NCBI RefSeq assembly: GCF_002975205.1 | Contig: NZ_PCOC01000002.1 | Location: 821,001 to 885,000, forward strand | Reading direction: 5' to 3' | Source: Ochrobactrum vermis | GTDB taxonomy: Bacteria; Pseudomonadota; Alphaproteobacteria; Rhizobiales; Rhizobiaceae | DNA length: 64,000 bases | Shown here: positions 35,733-44,752 of the stretch, piece after piece | Layout of the letters: every line of letters starts with the position of its first letter | Position numbering within the stretch: the stretch's first letter is position 1 | Notes under the pieces: generated by a model | The model's database searches: none | What the model saw: only the letters and a program-made list of their open reading frames with translations | What the model was told of the DNA's origin: nothing | Position numbers and translations under genes: made by a program

Positions 35733-37163
35733 TCAGACGTTGAGCAGCAGGAACTCGCGTTCCCACGGGCTGATGACTTCCATGAAGGTTTCGAATTCGG
35801 CGCGTTTGATGGCGGCGTAGGTCGTGACGAAGGAACTGCCGAACAGGTTGCGTAGCTCGGTGTCCTCTTCGAACAGCTCCACCGCGTCGATCAGGCCGCG
35901 GGGCAGCTCGACTTCCTTGGTGTTGACGCTTGTGGTCGCGGGCTGTTCCGGTTCGATCTTGTTTACGAGGCCGATCAGGCCGCAGGCAAGCGAAGCGGCC
36001 AGAGCGAGATAGGGGTTGGCGTCGGAGGAGGGGATGCGGTTTTCCACGCGGCGCCCATTGGGATCTGAGCGAGGCACACGGAAAGCGGTGGTGCGGTTAT
36101 CGTAGCCCCATTTGACGTTGACAGGCGCGGAAGCGTCCGGCGTCAGGCGGCGGTAGGAGTTCACGTAAGGCGCGAACATGACAAGCGCATTCGGCACGTG
36201 GCGCTGCATGCCGCCGATAAAGTGGCGGAAAGCTTCGCTTTCGCTGCCATCCTCATTGGTGAAAATGTTGCGTCCGGTCTTCTTGTCCACGATGGACTGG
36301 TGGATATGCATTGCCGATCCGGGCTGGCCCTGAATAGGCTTGGCCATGAATGTGGCATACATGTCGTGCTTGAGCGCAGCCTCGCGGATCGTACGCTTGA
36401 ACAGGAAAACCTGGTCAGCGAGTTCCACCGGATCGCCGTGGCGCAGGTTGATCTCAAGCTGACCGGCACCTTCTTCGTGGATCAGCGTGTCGATCTCCAG
36501 CCCCTGACCTTCGGAGAAATGATAGATGTCGTCGATCAGTTCGTCGAACTCATTGACGCCCGCAATCGAATAACCCTGTCCGCCGCCAATGGCGCGGCCC
36601 GAACGGCCGACGGGCGGTGTCAGAGGATAATCCGGGTCGGGGTTCTTGCGGACCAGATAGAACTCGATTTCCGGTGCCACAACCGGCTTCAGACCGCGCT
36701 TGTTGTAGGCGGCAACGACGTTGCGCAGCACGTTGCGCGGGGTGAACTCGACGGCACGTCCGTCCTGATAGACGAGATCGCAGATAACTTGTGCCGTCGG
36801 GTCGGATTCCCAGGGAACAGCCGATAGCGTGGACAGGTCGGGCAGCAGTCGCAGGTCGCCGTCGTCTTCCGGATAGTGGAAGCCGTAGCCGTCTTCCGGA
36901 TAGGCGCCTGAAATCGTCGTCATGAAGACGGCAGATGGCAGAGCCAGCGACGTGTTGGACGTGAATTTCTTGGACGGCATCATCTTGCCGCGCGCAACAC
37001 CCGCCTGATCGGGGGTGATGCATTCGATGTCTTCGATATCCCGCCAGGCCAGCCATTCAGTTGCCTGCTTCCAGTTCTTCACACCGCGAAGAGATTTGAC
37101 ATAGGCAGGCGTACGGCGACGCGGCGCGCGCGTAACCTTCTTTTCCGTCGTATCAGCAGACAT
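35733..37163 (-). CDS. puuA: Glutamine-synthetase-family ligase, PuuA-like (gamma-glutamylputrescine synthetase)
   Basis: A 476-residue GS-III-like ligase. It has the N-terminal beta-grasp part (WLAWRDIEDIECITPDQAGVARGK), the Glu ligands in the MHIHQSIVD region and the catalytic NRTTAFRVPRSDPNGRRVENRIPSSDANPY region. Known PuuA enzymes attach glutamate to putrescine with ATP. The pairing with a PuuB-like oxidase in the same operon supports polyamine use. The start is ATG 37163. A TTG at 37166 is less likely. Tight spacing to the next gene indicates one operon. Confidence 0.83.
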   Translation of the reverse strand: MSADTTEKKVTRAPRRRTPAYVKSLRGVKNWKQATEWLAWRDIEDIECITPDQAGVARGKMMPSKKFTSNTSLALPSAVFMTTISGAYPEDGYGFHYPEDDGDLRLLPDLSTLSAVPWESDPTAQVICDLVYQDGRAVEFTPRNVLRNVVAAYNKRGLKPVVAPEIEFYLVRKNPDPDYPLTPPVGRSGRAIGGGQGYSIAGVNEFDELIDDIYHFSEGQGLEIDTLIHEEGAGQLEINLRHGDPVELADQVFLFKRTIREAALKHDMYATFMAKPIQGQPGSAMHIHQSIVDKKTGRNIFTNEDGSESEAFRHFIGGMQRHVPNALVMFAPYVNSYRRLTPDASAPVNVKWGYDNRTTAFRVPRSDPNGRRVENRIPSSDANPYLALAASLACGLIGLVNKIEPEQPATTSVNTKEVELPRGLIDAVELFEEDTELRNLFGSSFVTTYAAIKRAEFETFMEVISPWEREFLLLNV

Positions 37164-37285
37164 CAATCACCAGAGAATGATTTCGATACTGGCATGATAG
37201 CTGCGACAGGCGTCAATGACAAATGGGTCCGGCAAGCTTTTGTGTGCGCCATCGCAGAAAGCGCACACAAACAAAAATTGATGCG

Positions 37286-37702
37286 TCAGAGACCGAAATG
37301 GCCTTTGAGAGCGGGTACGTTCGTAACGAGCTGCTCGACCAGTTGCGGGTCGTGGCCGCGCACATAATTGATCACCTGCCCGCCTGCTTCGGTGATCTGG
37401 TCGCTGGAAAGGCCGTTGGAACGAAGCGTGGCGGCAGCTTTCAAAACTGCGCTCATCTTTTCGCCAGCCACATTATCCATCAGGCCCGAAAGCGCACCCA
37501 TGATGCCGCCGGTGCTCGAGGCAAGCACGTCGTGGGCGTTTGCCAGTTGCTGCGCATCCGGCAGGAGCGCGAAAATCTTGTTGCCGATTTCAGGTGCGCT
37601 GTGCTGCAGCACGGAAAACACCGAACCGGCGAGCTTTTCGGCAAGCTGCGGCTCGATGTTGATCTTTGTGGCGATACTGTCGATGAGAGACTGAACAGAC
37701 AT
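37286..37702 (-). CDS. DUF2780-like helical protein, paralogue 1
   Basis: A 138-residue soluble helical protein with a mid segment rich in Gly and Ala (ASSTGGIMGALSGLMDN). It is clearly related to the next gene (37898-38338): both begin MS(V/I)QSLID(S/N)IA, have a 'QH(S/E)AP' motif near residue 34 and end in FVPALK- or NVPALK-type segments. The overall pattern resembles DUF2780 (VcgC/VcgE) proteins, but this is recalled, not searched. The role is unknown. It follows the paralogue by 195 bases on the same strand. Confidence 0.62.
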   Translation of the reverse strand: MSVQSLIDSIATKINIEPQLAEKLAGSVFSVLQHSAPEIGNKIFALLPDAQQLANAHDVLASSTGGIMGALSGLMDNVAGEKMSAVLKAAATLRSNGLSSDQITEAGGQVINYVRGHDPQLVEQLVTNVPALKGHFGL

Positions 37703-37897
37703 GAAAATTCCGTATTCCTTGCCCCCGCAAGGGGCGGTTCAAACCGCAGTTGTCAGGCAAAGCACGACGGCTTTCACCACCAACCATTTACAGGCGATCC
37801 GAAAACAGATGTGCCGGATCTGGACGCAGGGACCATCAATGGTGCACCGGCGTCAATGCATGAGACGTGGCTTTGTTGGTGTTCGGTGAACTTTCAG

Positions 37898-38338
37898 TCA
37901 AGATTCAGTATGCGGAATATTGAAGCGGCTTTTCAGTGCCGGGACGAAAGCAAAGAGCCTTCGCACAAGATCGCGATCCCTTTCTCGAATATGGCGGATG
38001 ACGGTTAGGAAAGCCTGATTGGCCTGTTCCATGGTCAGGCCGGTGGATTTCAATGCCGCCAGACCACAGACCAGAGCACCTATTCTCTCGCCAGCAAAAC
38101 CTCCGGCAATGTCCGAAACCGTTCCAAGGATTCCATCCGTATGGTGATTTTCAGGACTGAGAACATCATTGGCGAGTGCCAGTGCACGCGCGCCGGGGAT
38201 CAGGTTGAATATTTGCGGCGCGACAATCGGTGCTTCATGCTGGATGATTGAGAGCAATATTCCAACCGTCTGCTCAGCCGTTCCAGGATCTATGCTGCTA
38301 TTGGAGGCAATATTGTCTATCAAGGACTGGATTGACAT
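37898..38338 (-). CDS. DUF2780-like helical protein, paralogue 2
   Basis: A 146-residue helical protein, related along its length to the neighbour at 37286-37702. It has the same MSIQSLIDNIA start and matching ANDVLS and GGFAGERIGALV blocks. It probably arose by tandem duplication and then diverged strongly. A ribosome site (aggtaag) precedes the ATG at 38338. No membrane segment or signal peptide is seen. The function is unknown. It lies 195 bases upstream of its paralogue in the same direction. Confidence 0.6.
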   Translation of the reverse strand: MSIQSLIDNIASNSSIDPGTAEQTVGILLSIIQHEAPIVAPQIFNLIPGARALALANDVLSPENHHTDGILGTVSDIAGGFAGERIGALVCGLAALKSTGLTMEQANQAFLTVIRHIRERDRDLVRRLFAFVPALKSRFNIPHTES

Positions 38339-38632
38339 TTCTTACCTATAAGAAGTTAAATATTTTATTTAAAAATATTGGTCAAAGTAATTTGAAGAAA
38401 TAATACATTTATTTAGAATAAGGCAGTTTTAGATTTTCTTATACGGTAAGAAAATACAGGGTGCTTCTGGCCGTATATTGCAAGAAGGCGTATAGGCTGC
38501 GTTCGCCCGTCCGCTTCTATGGAAGTTCGACTATGCGGCGCGTCAGATACGACTGCTGGAGAATATGCAGGTGCGCGAGAAAAGCCGGAAAACCTGCCTG
38601 ACCTTCCGCAACCTGTCGATTGTCTTCTGATG
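38339..38632. other. Intergenic stretch, no gene called
   Basis: Upstream of the DUF2780-like pair, 38340-38450 is AT-rich and probably carries its promoter. From 38490 to 38632 the plus strand has a 45-codon open stretch with no start codon. It may be a decayed gene end, but nothing recognisable is left. Confidence 0.4.
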
Positions 38633-38665
38633 AAAAAAAGCCCCGACTGGCAGGGCCAGCCGGGG
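38633..38665 (-). terminator. Intrinsic terminator of the aceA operon
   Basis: On the minus strand a stem, ccccggctgg (38656-38665) with ccagtcgggg (38641-38650, one G-U pair), is followed by a run of seven T (38633-38639). It closes the operon aceA plus three small ORFs. Confidence 0.85.
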
Positions 38666-38716
38666 AGGTCAGTTGAGGAAATCCGACCATAAAGCGGGTG
38701 GCAGATCAACCCCGTT

Positions 38717-38818
38717 TCATCGGATTTTACGGGTAACCGCCAGTTTGGACATTCTGTCGCTGCCAAAAGCAATGTGCATGAACATGGCGGCGACCGTAAG
38801 AATGAGGACCGTCATCAT
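38717..38818 (-). CDS. Small hydrophobic protein (third ORF after aceA)
   Basis: A 33-residue ORF, starting MMTVLILTVAAMFMHIAFGS and ending in a basic tail (AVTRKIR). A single membrane helix is likely. Its ATG overlaps the stop of the preceding ORF (AAATGATG), so it would be translated by coupling. The hydrophobic MMTVL start matches the start of the upstream ORF (38815-38943). It lies in the aceA transcript before the terminator. Whether it is made is untested. Confidence 0.5.
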   Translation of the reverse strand: MMTVLILTVAAMFMHIAFGSDRMSKLAVTRKIR

Positions 38819-39018
38819 TTATCGTGGGTGACTATAACGGGGATCAAGAGATCGCCCGAGTTGCCGTCGCCGTTCCCGTGCTGCCGAAGGCACACAAAAT
38901 GAAGGAACATGGTGGCGACGGCGATAGTCAGGACCGTCATCATTTGTCGTGGGTGACGATGACCGGGATCAACAGATCGCCCCAGTTGCCGTCGCCTCCA
39001 TGATGCCGGGCGGAGCGG
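38774..39018 (-). repeat. Tandem duplication, two units of about 125 bp
   Basis: Unit A (about 38774-38893) and unit B (about 38899-39018) are similar along their length. Both contain gtcatcattt and tcgtgggtgac, the block gggatcaa.agatcgccc.agttgccgtcgcc and the block gaacatgg.ggcgac. The period is 125 bases, measured between the repeated stop codons at 38815 and 38940. Confidence 0.8.
38815..38943 (-). CDS. Small chimeric ORF (MMTVL head, GDLLIPVIVTHDK tail)
   Basis: A 42-residue ORF. The first half (MMTVLTIAVATMFLHFVC) is a hydrophobic segment like the ORF that follows. The second half ends GDLLIPVIVTHDK, exactly as in the protein encoded upstream (38940-39176). This pattern is explained by a tandem duplication of about 125 bases covering the junction of the two neighbours. 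Start and stop overlap with both neighbours (ATGATG). It is probably expressed by translational coupling. Confidence 0.5.
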   Translation of the reverse strand: MMTVLTIAVATMFLHFVCLRQHGNGDGNSGDLLIPVIVTHDK

Positions 39019-39176
39019 ACCAGTTCCACCGAGACGCCTGCCTCGACCGCCTTCATGACGGTGTAGTTGAGGCGATGCAGATCGTTGGCGAGCATACGGA
39101 TAACGGTCTGCTGATCCGTGGTCATGCTTGAAGATTGTTCTTCTGCTCTTTCCTTGACGCGTGCTGGCGAATTCAT
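38940..39176 (-). CDS. Small conserved protein downstream of isocitrate lyase
   Basis: A 78-residue soluble protein of unknown function. It has a charged N-terminus and a helical middle (VIRMLANDLHRLNYTVMKAVEAGVSVELVRSARHH). The short C-terminal tail GDLLIPVIVTHDK is repeated in the next ORF. A good ribosome site (aggagg) precedes the ATG at 39176, 31 bases after the aceA stop, so it belongs to the aceA transcription unit. I recall similar small genes after aceA in rhizobia, but did not check. A link to the glyoxylate shunt is inferred from position only. Confidence 0.7.
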   Translation of the reverse strand: MNSPARVKERAEEQSSSMTTDQQTVIRMLANDLHRLNYTVMKAVEAGVSVELVRSARHHGGDGNWGDLLIPVIVTHDK

Positions 39177-39207
39177 GGAACTGTTCCTCCTGTTTGTCGC
39201 CGGGCTG

Positions 39208-40497
<1,290 letters not shown>

Positions 40498-40638
40498 TTC
40501 GGTGTCTCCTCAGATTTTGAACTGGTTCGGGAAGAGAAATTTTCTGCGCTCTTTCTGTGACCAGATTTACAATCGAGATGAGTGAAGCGCCAGAAAAACC
40601 CGGAAAATAGCCTAAAAATTGAAGTTAAGCTGTCGGGA

Positions 40639-40680
40639 CTTTGACTGATCAGCTATGTAAAATTGTAAAGATTGTCAAAG
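40639..40680. promoter_or_regulatory. Inverted repeats between aceA and its regulator (candidate binding region)
   Basis: Inverted 7-mers ctttgac (40639-40645) and gtcaaag (40674-40680) are 35 bases apart centre to centre. Between them lie near-copies such as ttgtaaag. This AT-rich block lies between the divergent starts of aceA (40497) and the RamB-like gene (40745), so it is the likely control region. It is not an exact match to the RamB site that I recall. Confidence 0.4.
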
Positions 40681-40744
40681 ACGGATTATACGGCTATTTT
40701 GTCATGAACTGTAAAACTCATCATTGCGGGTTTGGGAGGACCAA

Positions 40745-42157
40745 GTGAGCGAACGCAAGATTTTTGCCGGGCCACGCATCAGACGCATCCGCAACGAGCG
40801 GTCCCTGACGCAGACGGCCATGGCCGAGGCGCTCGGCATTTCGCCGTCCTATCTCAACCTGATCGAGCGCAACCAGCGACCCTTGACGGTGCAGCTCTTG
40901 TTGAAGCTGGCCAGTGTTTACAAGCTGGATCTCGATAGCTTGCAAGCCGAAAGCGGCTCCACGATCACGGGACTGAAAGAAGTGTTCTCCGATCCGCTCC
41001 TGACCGGCGAATTGCCGGGCGATCAGGAGCTGGTCGAAATCGGCGAGGCGGCACCCAATGCTGCTGTCGGGATCATGAAGCTATATCGCGCCTATCGCGA
41101 ACAGCAGCAGCGCCTGTCCGATCTTTCGCAATTGCTGTCACATGAGGGAAGCGGGGCGGAGCTTTCCGCCACGCGCCTGCCGTTGGATGAGGTGCGCGAT
41201 GTGATGGCGCGCCGCGCCAATCATTATCCGCGCGTCGAGGAAGAGGCTGAAAGTTTTTTCGCCTTGTTGAAGCCGGATGGTGATTTGTCGGCAGCTTTGA
41301 AGGAATGGCTGCGGCGCGAGCATGGCATCACGGTGCGCACGCTGCCGGTCGCGACCATGCCCAACTGGCGCAGGCGTTATGACCGCCATTCGCAGCGCCT
41401 GTTTGTTTCGGAACGGCTGTCGCCCTTCGATCAGTTGCAGGAGATCGCCATGGAAGCGGCGCTCATCCGCATGCAGGTGGTGATCGGTGCGGAGACGGAA
41501 GGGCTGAAACTATCGTCCGGTGAAGCAAAGCGCATCGCCCGGTTCGAGCTGGCGCGTTATGCCGCGCAGGCTTTGATGATGCCCTATCGCCAGTTTCGCG
41601 ATGCCGCAGTCCGGGCTCGTTATGATGTAGATGTGCTCCGCACGCGCTTCGGCGTCTCATTCCAGCAGGCTGCAAACCGGCTGACCACTTTGCAGCGGCA
41701 GGGAGCAAGTGCGCTGCCGTTCTTTGTCATGGAAATCGACCATGCCGGCAATCGTCTGCGTGTTGCAGGCGCGGAAGGTTTTCCAGTCCGCTTCGGCGGA
41801 CAATGCCCGAAACTGCCGGTCTATGCCGCTTTTGCACAGGCGGGCCAGGTGCTGGTCGAACCGGCGGAACTGCAGGATGGTTCGGCCTTCCTGACGATTG
41901 CCCGTACGCTGGAGGGGCCGCAAGGTGCATTCAGTGAGCGTCCACGCCGGACGGCACTATTGCTTGGTTGTGCGCTGGAAGCGGGGGGCGATACGGTCTA
42001 TGGTGCGTCGCTTTCAAAGGCTGGCAATACGGAGATTGGTCCGGCTTGTCGTCTGTGTGAAAGACAGGGCTGCATCACCCGCGCCGAGCCACCGCTGACA
42101 CGTCCGCTTGGTCTGGACGAGATGGTGGCGGGGCTTTCTGCCTTCGACTTTCAATAG
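40745..42157 (+). CDS. RamB/ScfR-like transcriptional regulator
   Basis: A 470-residue regulator with an N-terminal XRE helix-turn-helix (RIRRIRNERSLTQTAMAEALGISPSYLNLIERNQRP, residues 13-48) and a long central and C-terminal part of the IrrE/DUF2083 type. The C-terminus carries Cys residues (PACRLCERQGC) typical of this family. Relatives control acyl-CoA or acetate genes, and RamB represses aceA in Corynebacterium. The GTG at 40745 with ggagga upstream is chosen. The TTG at 40724 is less likely. It is divergent from aceA, its likely target. Confidence 0.85.
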   Translation: MSERKIFAGPRIRRIRNERSLTQTAMAEALGISPSYLNLIERNQRPLTVQLLLKLASVYKLDLDSLQAESGSTITGLKEVFSDPLLTGELPGDQELVEIGEAAPNAAVGIMKLYRAYREQQQRLSDLSQLLSHEGSGAELSATRLPLDEVRDVMARRANHYPRVEEEAESFFALLKPDGDLSAALKEWLRREHGITVRTLPVATMPNWRRRYDRHSQRLFVSERLSPFDQLQEIAMEAALIRMQVVIGAETEGLKLSSGEAKRIARFELARYAAQALMMPYRQFRDAAVRARYDVDVLRTRFGVSFQQAANRLTTLQRQGASALPFFVMEIDHAGNRLRVAGAEGFPVRFGGQCPKLPVYAAFAQAGQVLVEPAELQDGSAFLTIARTLEGPQGAFSERPRRTALLLGCALEAGGDTVYGASLSKAGNTEIGPACRLCERQGCITRAEPPLTRPLGLDEMVAGLSAFDFQ

Positions 42158-42344
42158 TGAGCTGATATTTCGACCCTGCATAACCGAAATCGCAACGCCC
42201 CTCGGGAAGCCTCCGAGATGCAATTTTTATGTTCGTCCTGTCACGAGCCTGTTGACGAATGCTGTGCAATCTAAAAAAGTGCAATAAAGAAACAGTATAT
42301 CCACCTTGAACCTGCACCGGAATTTAATGTGCAGATTGGAGCAA

Positions 42345-43451
42345 ATGATGGGGATGAAATCCTTCCTTCTGGCAACGACCGTCGTAACAAGCGTTGTCGC
42401 TGCCGCCACATTTTCCGCGAGTGCGCAGGAGCGGGTGGTCAATATCTATAACTGGTCGGATTATATCGACGACTCCATCCTGAAGGATTTCACCAAGGAG
42501 ACCGGCATCAAGGTCGTCTACGACGTTTATGATTCCAACGAAATTCTGGAAACCAAGCTTCTGGCCGGCGGCAGCGGCTACGATCTCGTGGTGCCATCGG
42601 GTGAATTCCTTGGCCGCCAGATTCCGGCTGGCGTGTTCCTGAAGCTCGACAAGGACAAGCTCCCGAACCTCAAGAATATGTGGGATGAAATTTCGACCCG
42701 TGTCGCAACCTACGATCCGGGCAACGAATATTCCGTCAACTACATGTGGGGCACCACCGGCATTGGCTACAACAAGGCCAAGATCAAGGAAGCGCTCGGC
42801 ACCGATACCATAGATTCCTGGGCTGTACTTTTCGACTCGGAACAATCGGCAAAGCTTAAAGGTTGCGGCATCTATCTGCTCGATTCGGCCAGCGAGATGC
42901 TGCGTCCGGCCCTGAATTATCTGGGCCTGGATCCGAATTCGCCGTCGCCGGACGACTTGCAGAAGGCGCAGGATCTTTATCTGAAGATCCGCCCGAATAT
43001 TCGCAAGTTCCACTCGTCGGAATATATCAATGCACTGGCCAACGGCGATATCTGCATGGCGATCGGCTATTCGGGCGACATTTTCCAGGCCCTTGACCGC
43101 GCCGAGAAGGCAAAGCAGGGCGTCGAGATCGGTTATTCGATCCCGAAGGAAGGCGCGCTGGTCTGGTTCGACCAGATGGCGATCCCGGCAGATGCCAAGC
43201 ACGTGCCGGAAGCGCTTGAATTCATGAACTATATGATGCGCCCGGAAGTGGCTGCCAAGGCTTCGAACTACGTGTTCTATGCCAACGGCAACAAGGCGTC
43301 GCAGGAATTCATCGACAAGGAAATTCTTGACGACCCGGAAATCTATCCGACCGATGACGTCATGAAGAAGCTGTTTGTGCCGACGCCTTACGACACCAAG
43401 ACCCAGCGCGTCGTGACCCGCGCCTGGACCAAGATCGTCACCGGCCAGTAA
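42345..43451 (+). CDS. potF: Spermidine/putrescine ABC transporter substrate-binding protein
   Basis: A 368-residue periplasmic polyamine-binding protein (PotD/PotF family). The N-terminal signal peptide MMGMKSFLLATTVVTSVVAAA precedes a cleavage site near ASAQE. The conserved VNIYNWSDYI and YDVYDSNEILETKLLAG segments and the late LVWFDQMAIPADA segment are typical of PotF. The acidic residues of the binding pocket could not be mapped by eye. Start ATG at 42345 or 42348. A hairpin between it and the ATPase gene may let this protein be made in excess. Confidence 0.93.
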   Translation: MMGMKSFLLATTVVTSVVAAATFSASAQERVVNIYNWSDYIDDSILKDFTKETGIKVVYDVYDSNEILETKLLAGGSGYDLVVPSGEFLGRQIPAGVFLKLDKDKLPNLKNMWDEISTRVATYDPGNEYSVNYMWGTTGIGYNKAKIKEALGTDTIDSWAVLFDSEQSAKLKGCGIYLLDSASEMLRPALNYLGLDPNSPSPDDLQKAQDLYLKIRPNIRKFHSSEYINALANGDICMAIGYSGDIFQALDRAEKAKQGVEIGYSIPKEGALVWFDQMAIPADAKHVPEALEFMNYMMRPEVAAKASNYVFYANGNKASQEFIDKEILDDPEIYPTDDVMKKLFVPTPYDTKTQRVVTRAWTKIVTGQ

Positions 43452-43507
43452 TAATCGAACGCTAAGTCGGGTGTGGTCCCGGAATGCCCTTGGGCATGAC
43501 ATTGTGA

Positions 43508-43540
43508 AGAGCGGCTCACTGTTGAACAGAGGGCCGCTCT
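43508..43540 (+). promoter_or_regulatory. Hairpin between potF and potG
   Basis: An 8-bp stem, agagcggc (43508-43515) with gccgctct (43533-43540), has a 17-base loop and no T run. It probably protects or attenuates the transcript after the binding-protein gene. Confidence 0.5.
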
Positions 43541-43596
43541 ACGTCTTGTAAAACCTGACGAAACATCGGGCACGGCTAGATCGATAGGGGAACGGA

Positions 43597-44742
43597 ATGG
43601 AATCTTTTGGCAGCTTTCGCCGCAAATTTGCACCCTGGAACGACCCGGCGGCCAAGCCCTATATTTCCTTTGAGAATGTGACGAAAATATTCGGCGATTT
43701 CACCGCTGTCGATGATCTGTCGCTCAATGTTTTCAACCGCGAATTCTTCGCGCTGCTTGGCGCTTCCGGTTGTGGCAAGACCACGCTGATGCGCATGCTG
43801 GCAGGCTTTGAGGAGCCGACATCGGGCCGCATCACGCTGGACGGTCAGGACATGCGCGGCATTCCGCCCTATAAGCGCCCGGTCAACATGATGTTCCAGT
43901 CCTATGCGCTGTTTCCGCATATGACGGTGGAGAAAAATATCGCCTTCGGTCTCAAGCAGGACGGTATGGCGAAATCGGAAATCGACGCGCGCGTCGCCGA
44001 AATGCTCAAGCTCGTGAAGCTGGAGCAATATGGCAAGCGCAAGCCGCATCAGCTTTCCGGCGGCCAGCGCCAGCGCGTCGCACTTGCCCGTTCCGTTGCC
44101 AAGCGCCCAAAAGTGCTGCTGCTGGATGAGCCACTTGGCGCGCTCGACAAGAAGCTGCGCGAGGAAACCCAGTTCGAACTGATGGATTTGCAGGTCAAGC
44201 TAGGCATGACCTTCATGGTCGTGACCCACGATCAGGAAGAAGCCATGACCATGTCCGACCGCATTGCGGTGATGGACAAGGGCCGCATCAAGCAGGTGGC
44301 GACACCGGCCGAAGTCTATGAAGCTCCGCGCTCCAAATTCGTGGCTGACTTCATCGGCAATGTGAACATTATCGAAGGCGAAGTGGTGAAAGCCGCCAAT
44401 GGTGAGGCGGAAATCGCTACCGAAAAATTTGGCTTCCACATCCAGACCGAAACCCGCGAAGAGCTCAATCCGGGCCAGAAGGTCTGGTATGCGGTGCGCC
44501 CTGAAAAGACACGCATCACGCGCGAAAAGCCGGAGGATGCTTCGATCAATGCAGTGGAAGGCGAGCTTTGGGATATTGCCTATTTCGGTGACATGACGGT
44601 GTTCCATGTGCGGCTCGACAATGGCCGCACCATCAAGGCCGCAAGCCTCAATGCCGTGCGCAAGACGGAAAATCCGCTGACCTATGACGAGCGCGTCTGG
44701 GTTTCCTTCGATATCGATGCCGGTCTGGTGCTGACCGCCTGA
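43597..44742 (+). CDS. potG: Polyamine ABC transporter ATP-binding protein
   Basis: A 381-residue ATPase of the PotA/PotG type. Walker A GASGCGKTT is at residues 55-63, the signature LSGGQ at 153-157 and Walker B KVLLLDEPLGALD at about 172-184. A C-terminal TOBE domain follows from about 295. The N-terminal extension of about 20 residues before the ABC domain is typical of PotG. It is the second gene of potFGHI. Ribosome site agggga. Confidence 0.95.
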   Translation: MESFGSFRRKFAPWNDPAAKPYISFENVTKIFGDFTAVDDLSLNVFNREFFALLGASGCGKTTLMRMLAGFEEPTSGRITLDGQDMRGIPPYKRPVNMMFQSYALFPHMTVEKNIAFGLKQDGMAKSEIDARVAEMLKLVKLEQYGKRKPHQLSGGQRQRVALARSVAKRPKVLLLDEPLGALDKKLREETQFELMDLQVKLGMTFMVVTHDQEEAMTMSDRIAVMDKGRIKQVATPAEVYEAPRSKFVADFIGNVNIIEGEVVKAANGEAEIATEKFGFHIQTETREELNPGQKVWYAVRPEKTRITREKPEDASINAVEGELWDIAYFGDMTVFHVRLDNGRTIKAASLNAVRKTENPLTYDERVWVSFDIDAGLVLTA

Positions 44743-44752
44743 GGAGGCCACC

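Noticed and set aside
38490..38632. 45-codon open stretch ending in TGA near 38630, possible end of a decayed gene
   Set aside because: It has no start codon and no recognisable family. Too short to support a pseudogene call.
38413..38772. 119-codon minus-strand frame over the aceA operon terminator
   Set aside because: It crosses the terminator and the small ORF, lacks a ribosome site and resembles nothing.
38774..39018. CRISPR-like array
   Set aside because: There are only two degenerate units of 125 bases with coding content, without spacers and repeats. It is a tandem gene duplication. No CRISPR array or cas gene was seen in the window.
42196..42225. Weak hairpin (ctcgg/ccgag) after the RamB-like gene
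   Set aside because: Short stem and the T run is displaced. Not strong enough to call a terminator.
42324..43502. 392-codon minus-strand frame opposite potF
   Set aside because: Composition is rich in Arg, His and Asp, as expected from an antisense shadow, and potF on the other strand has a full family match and a signal peptide.
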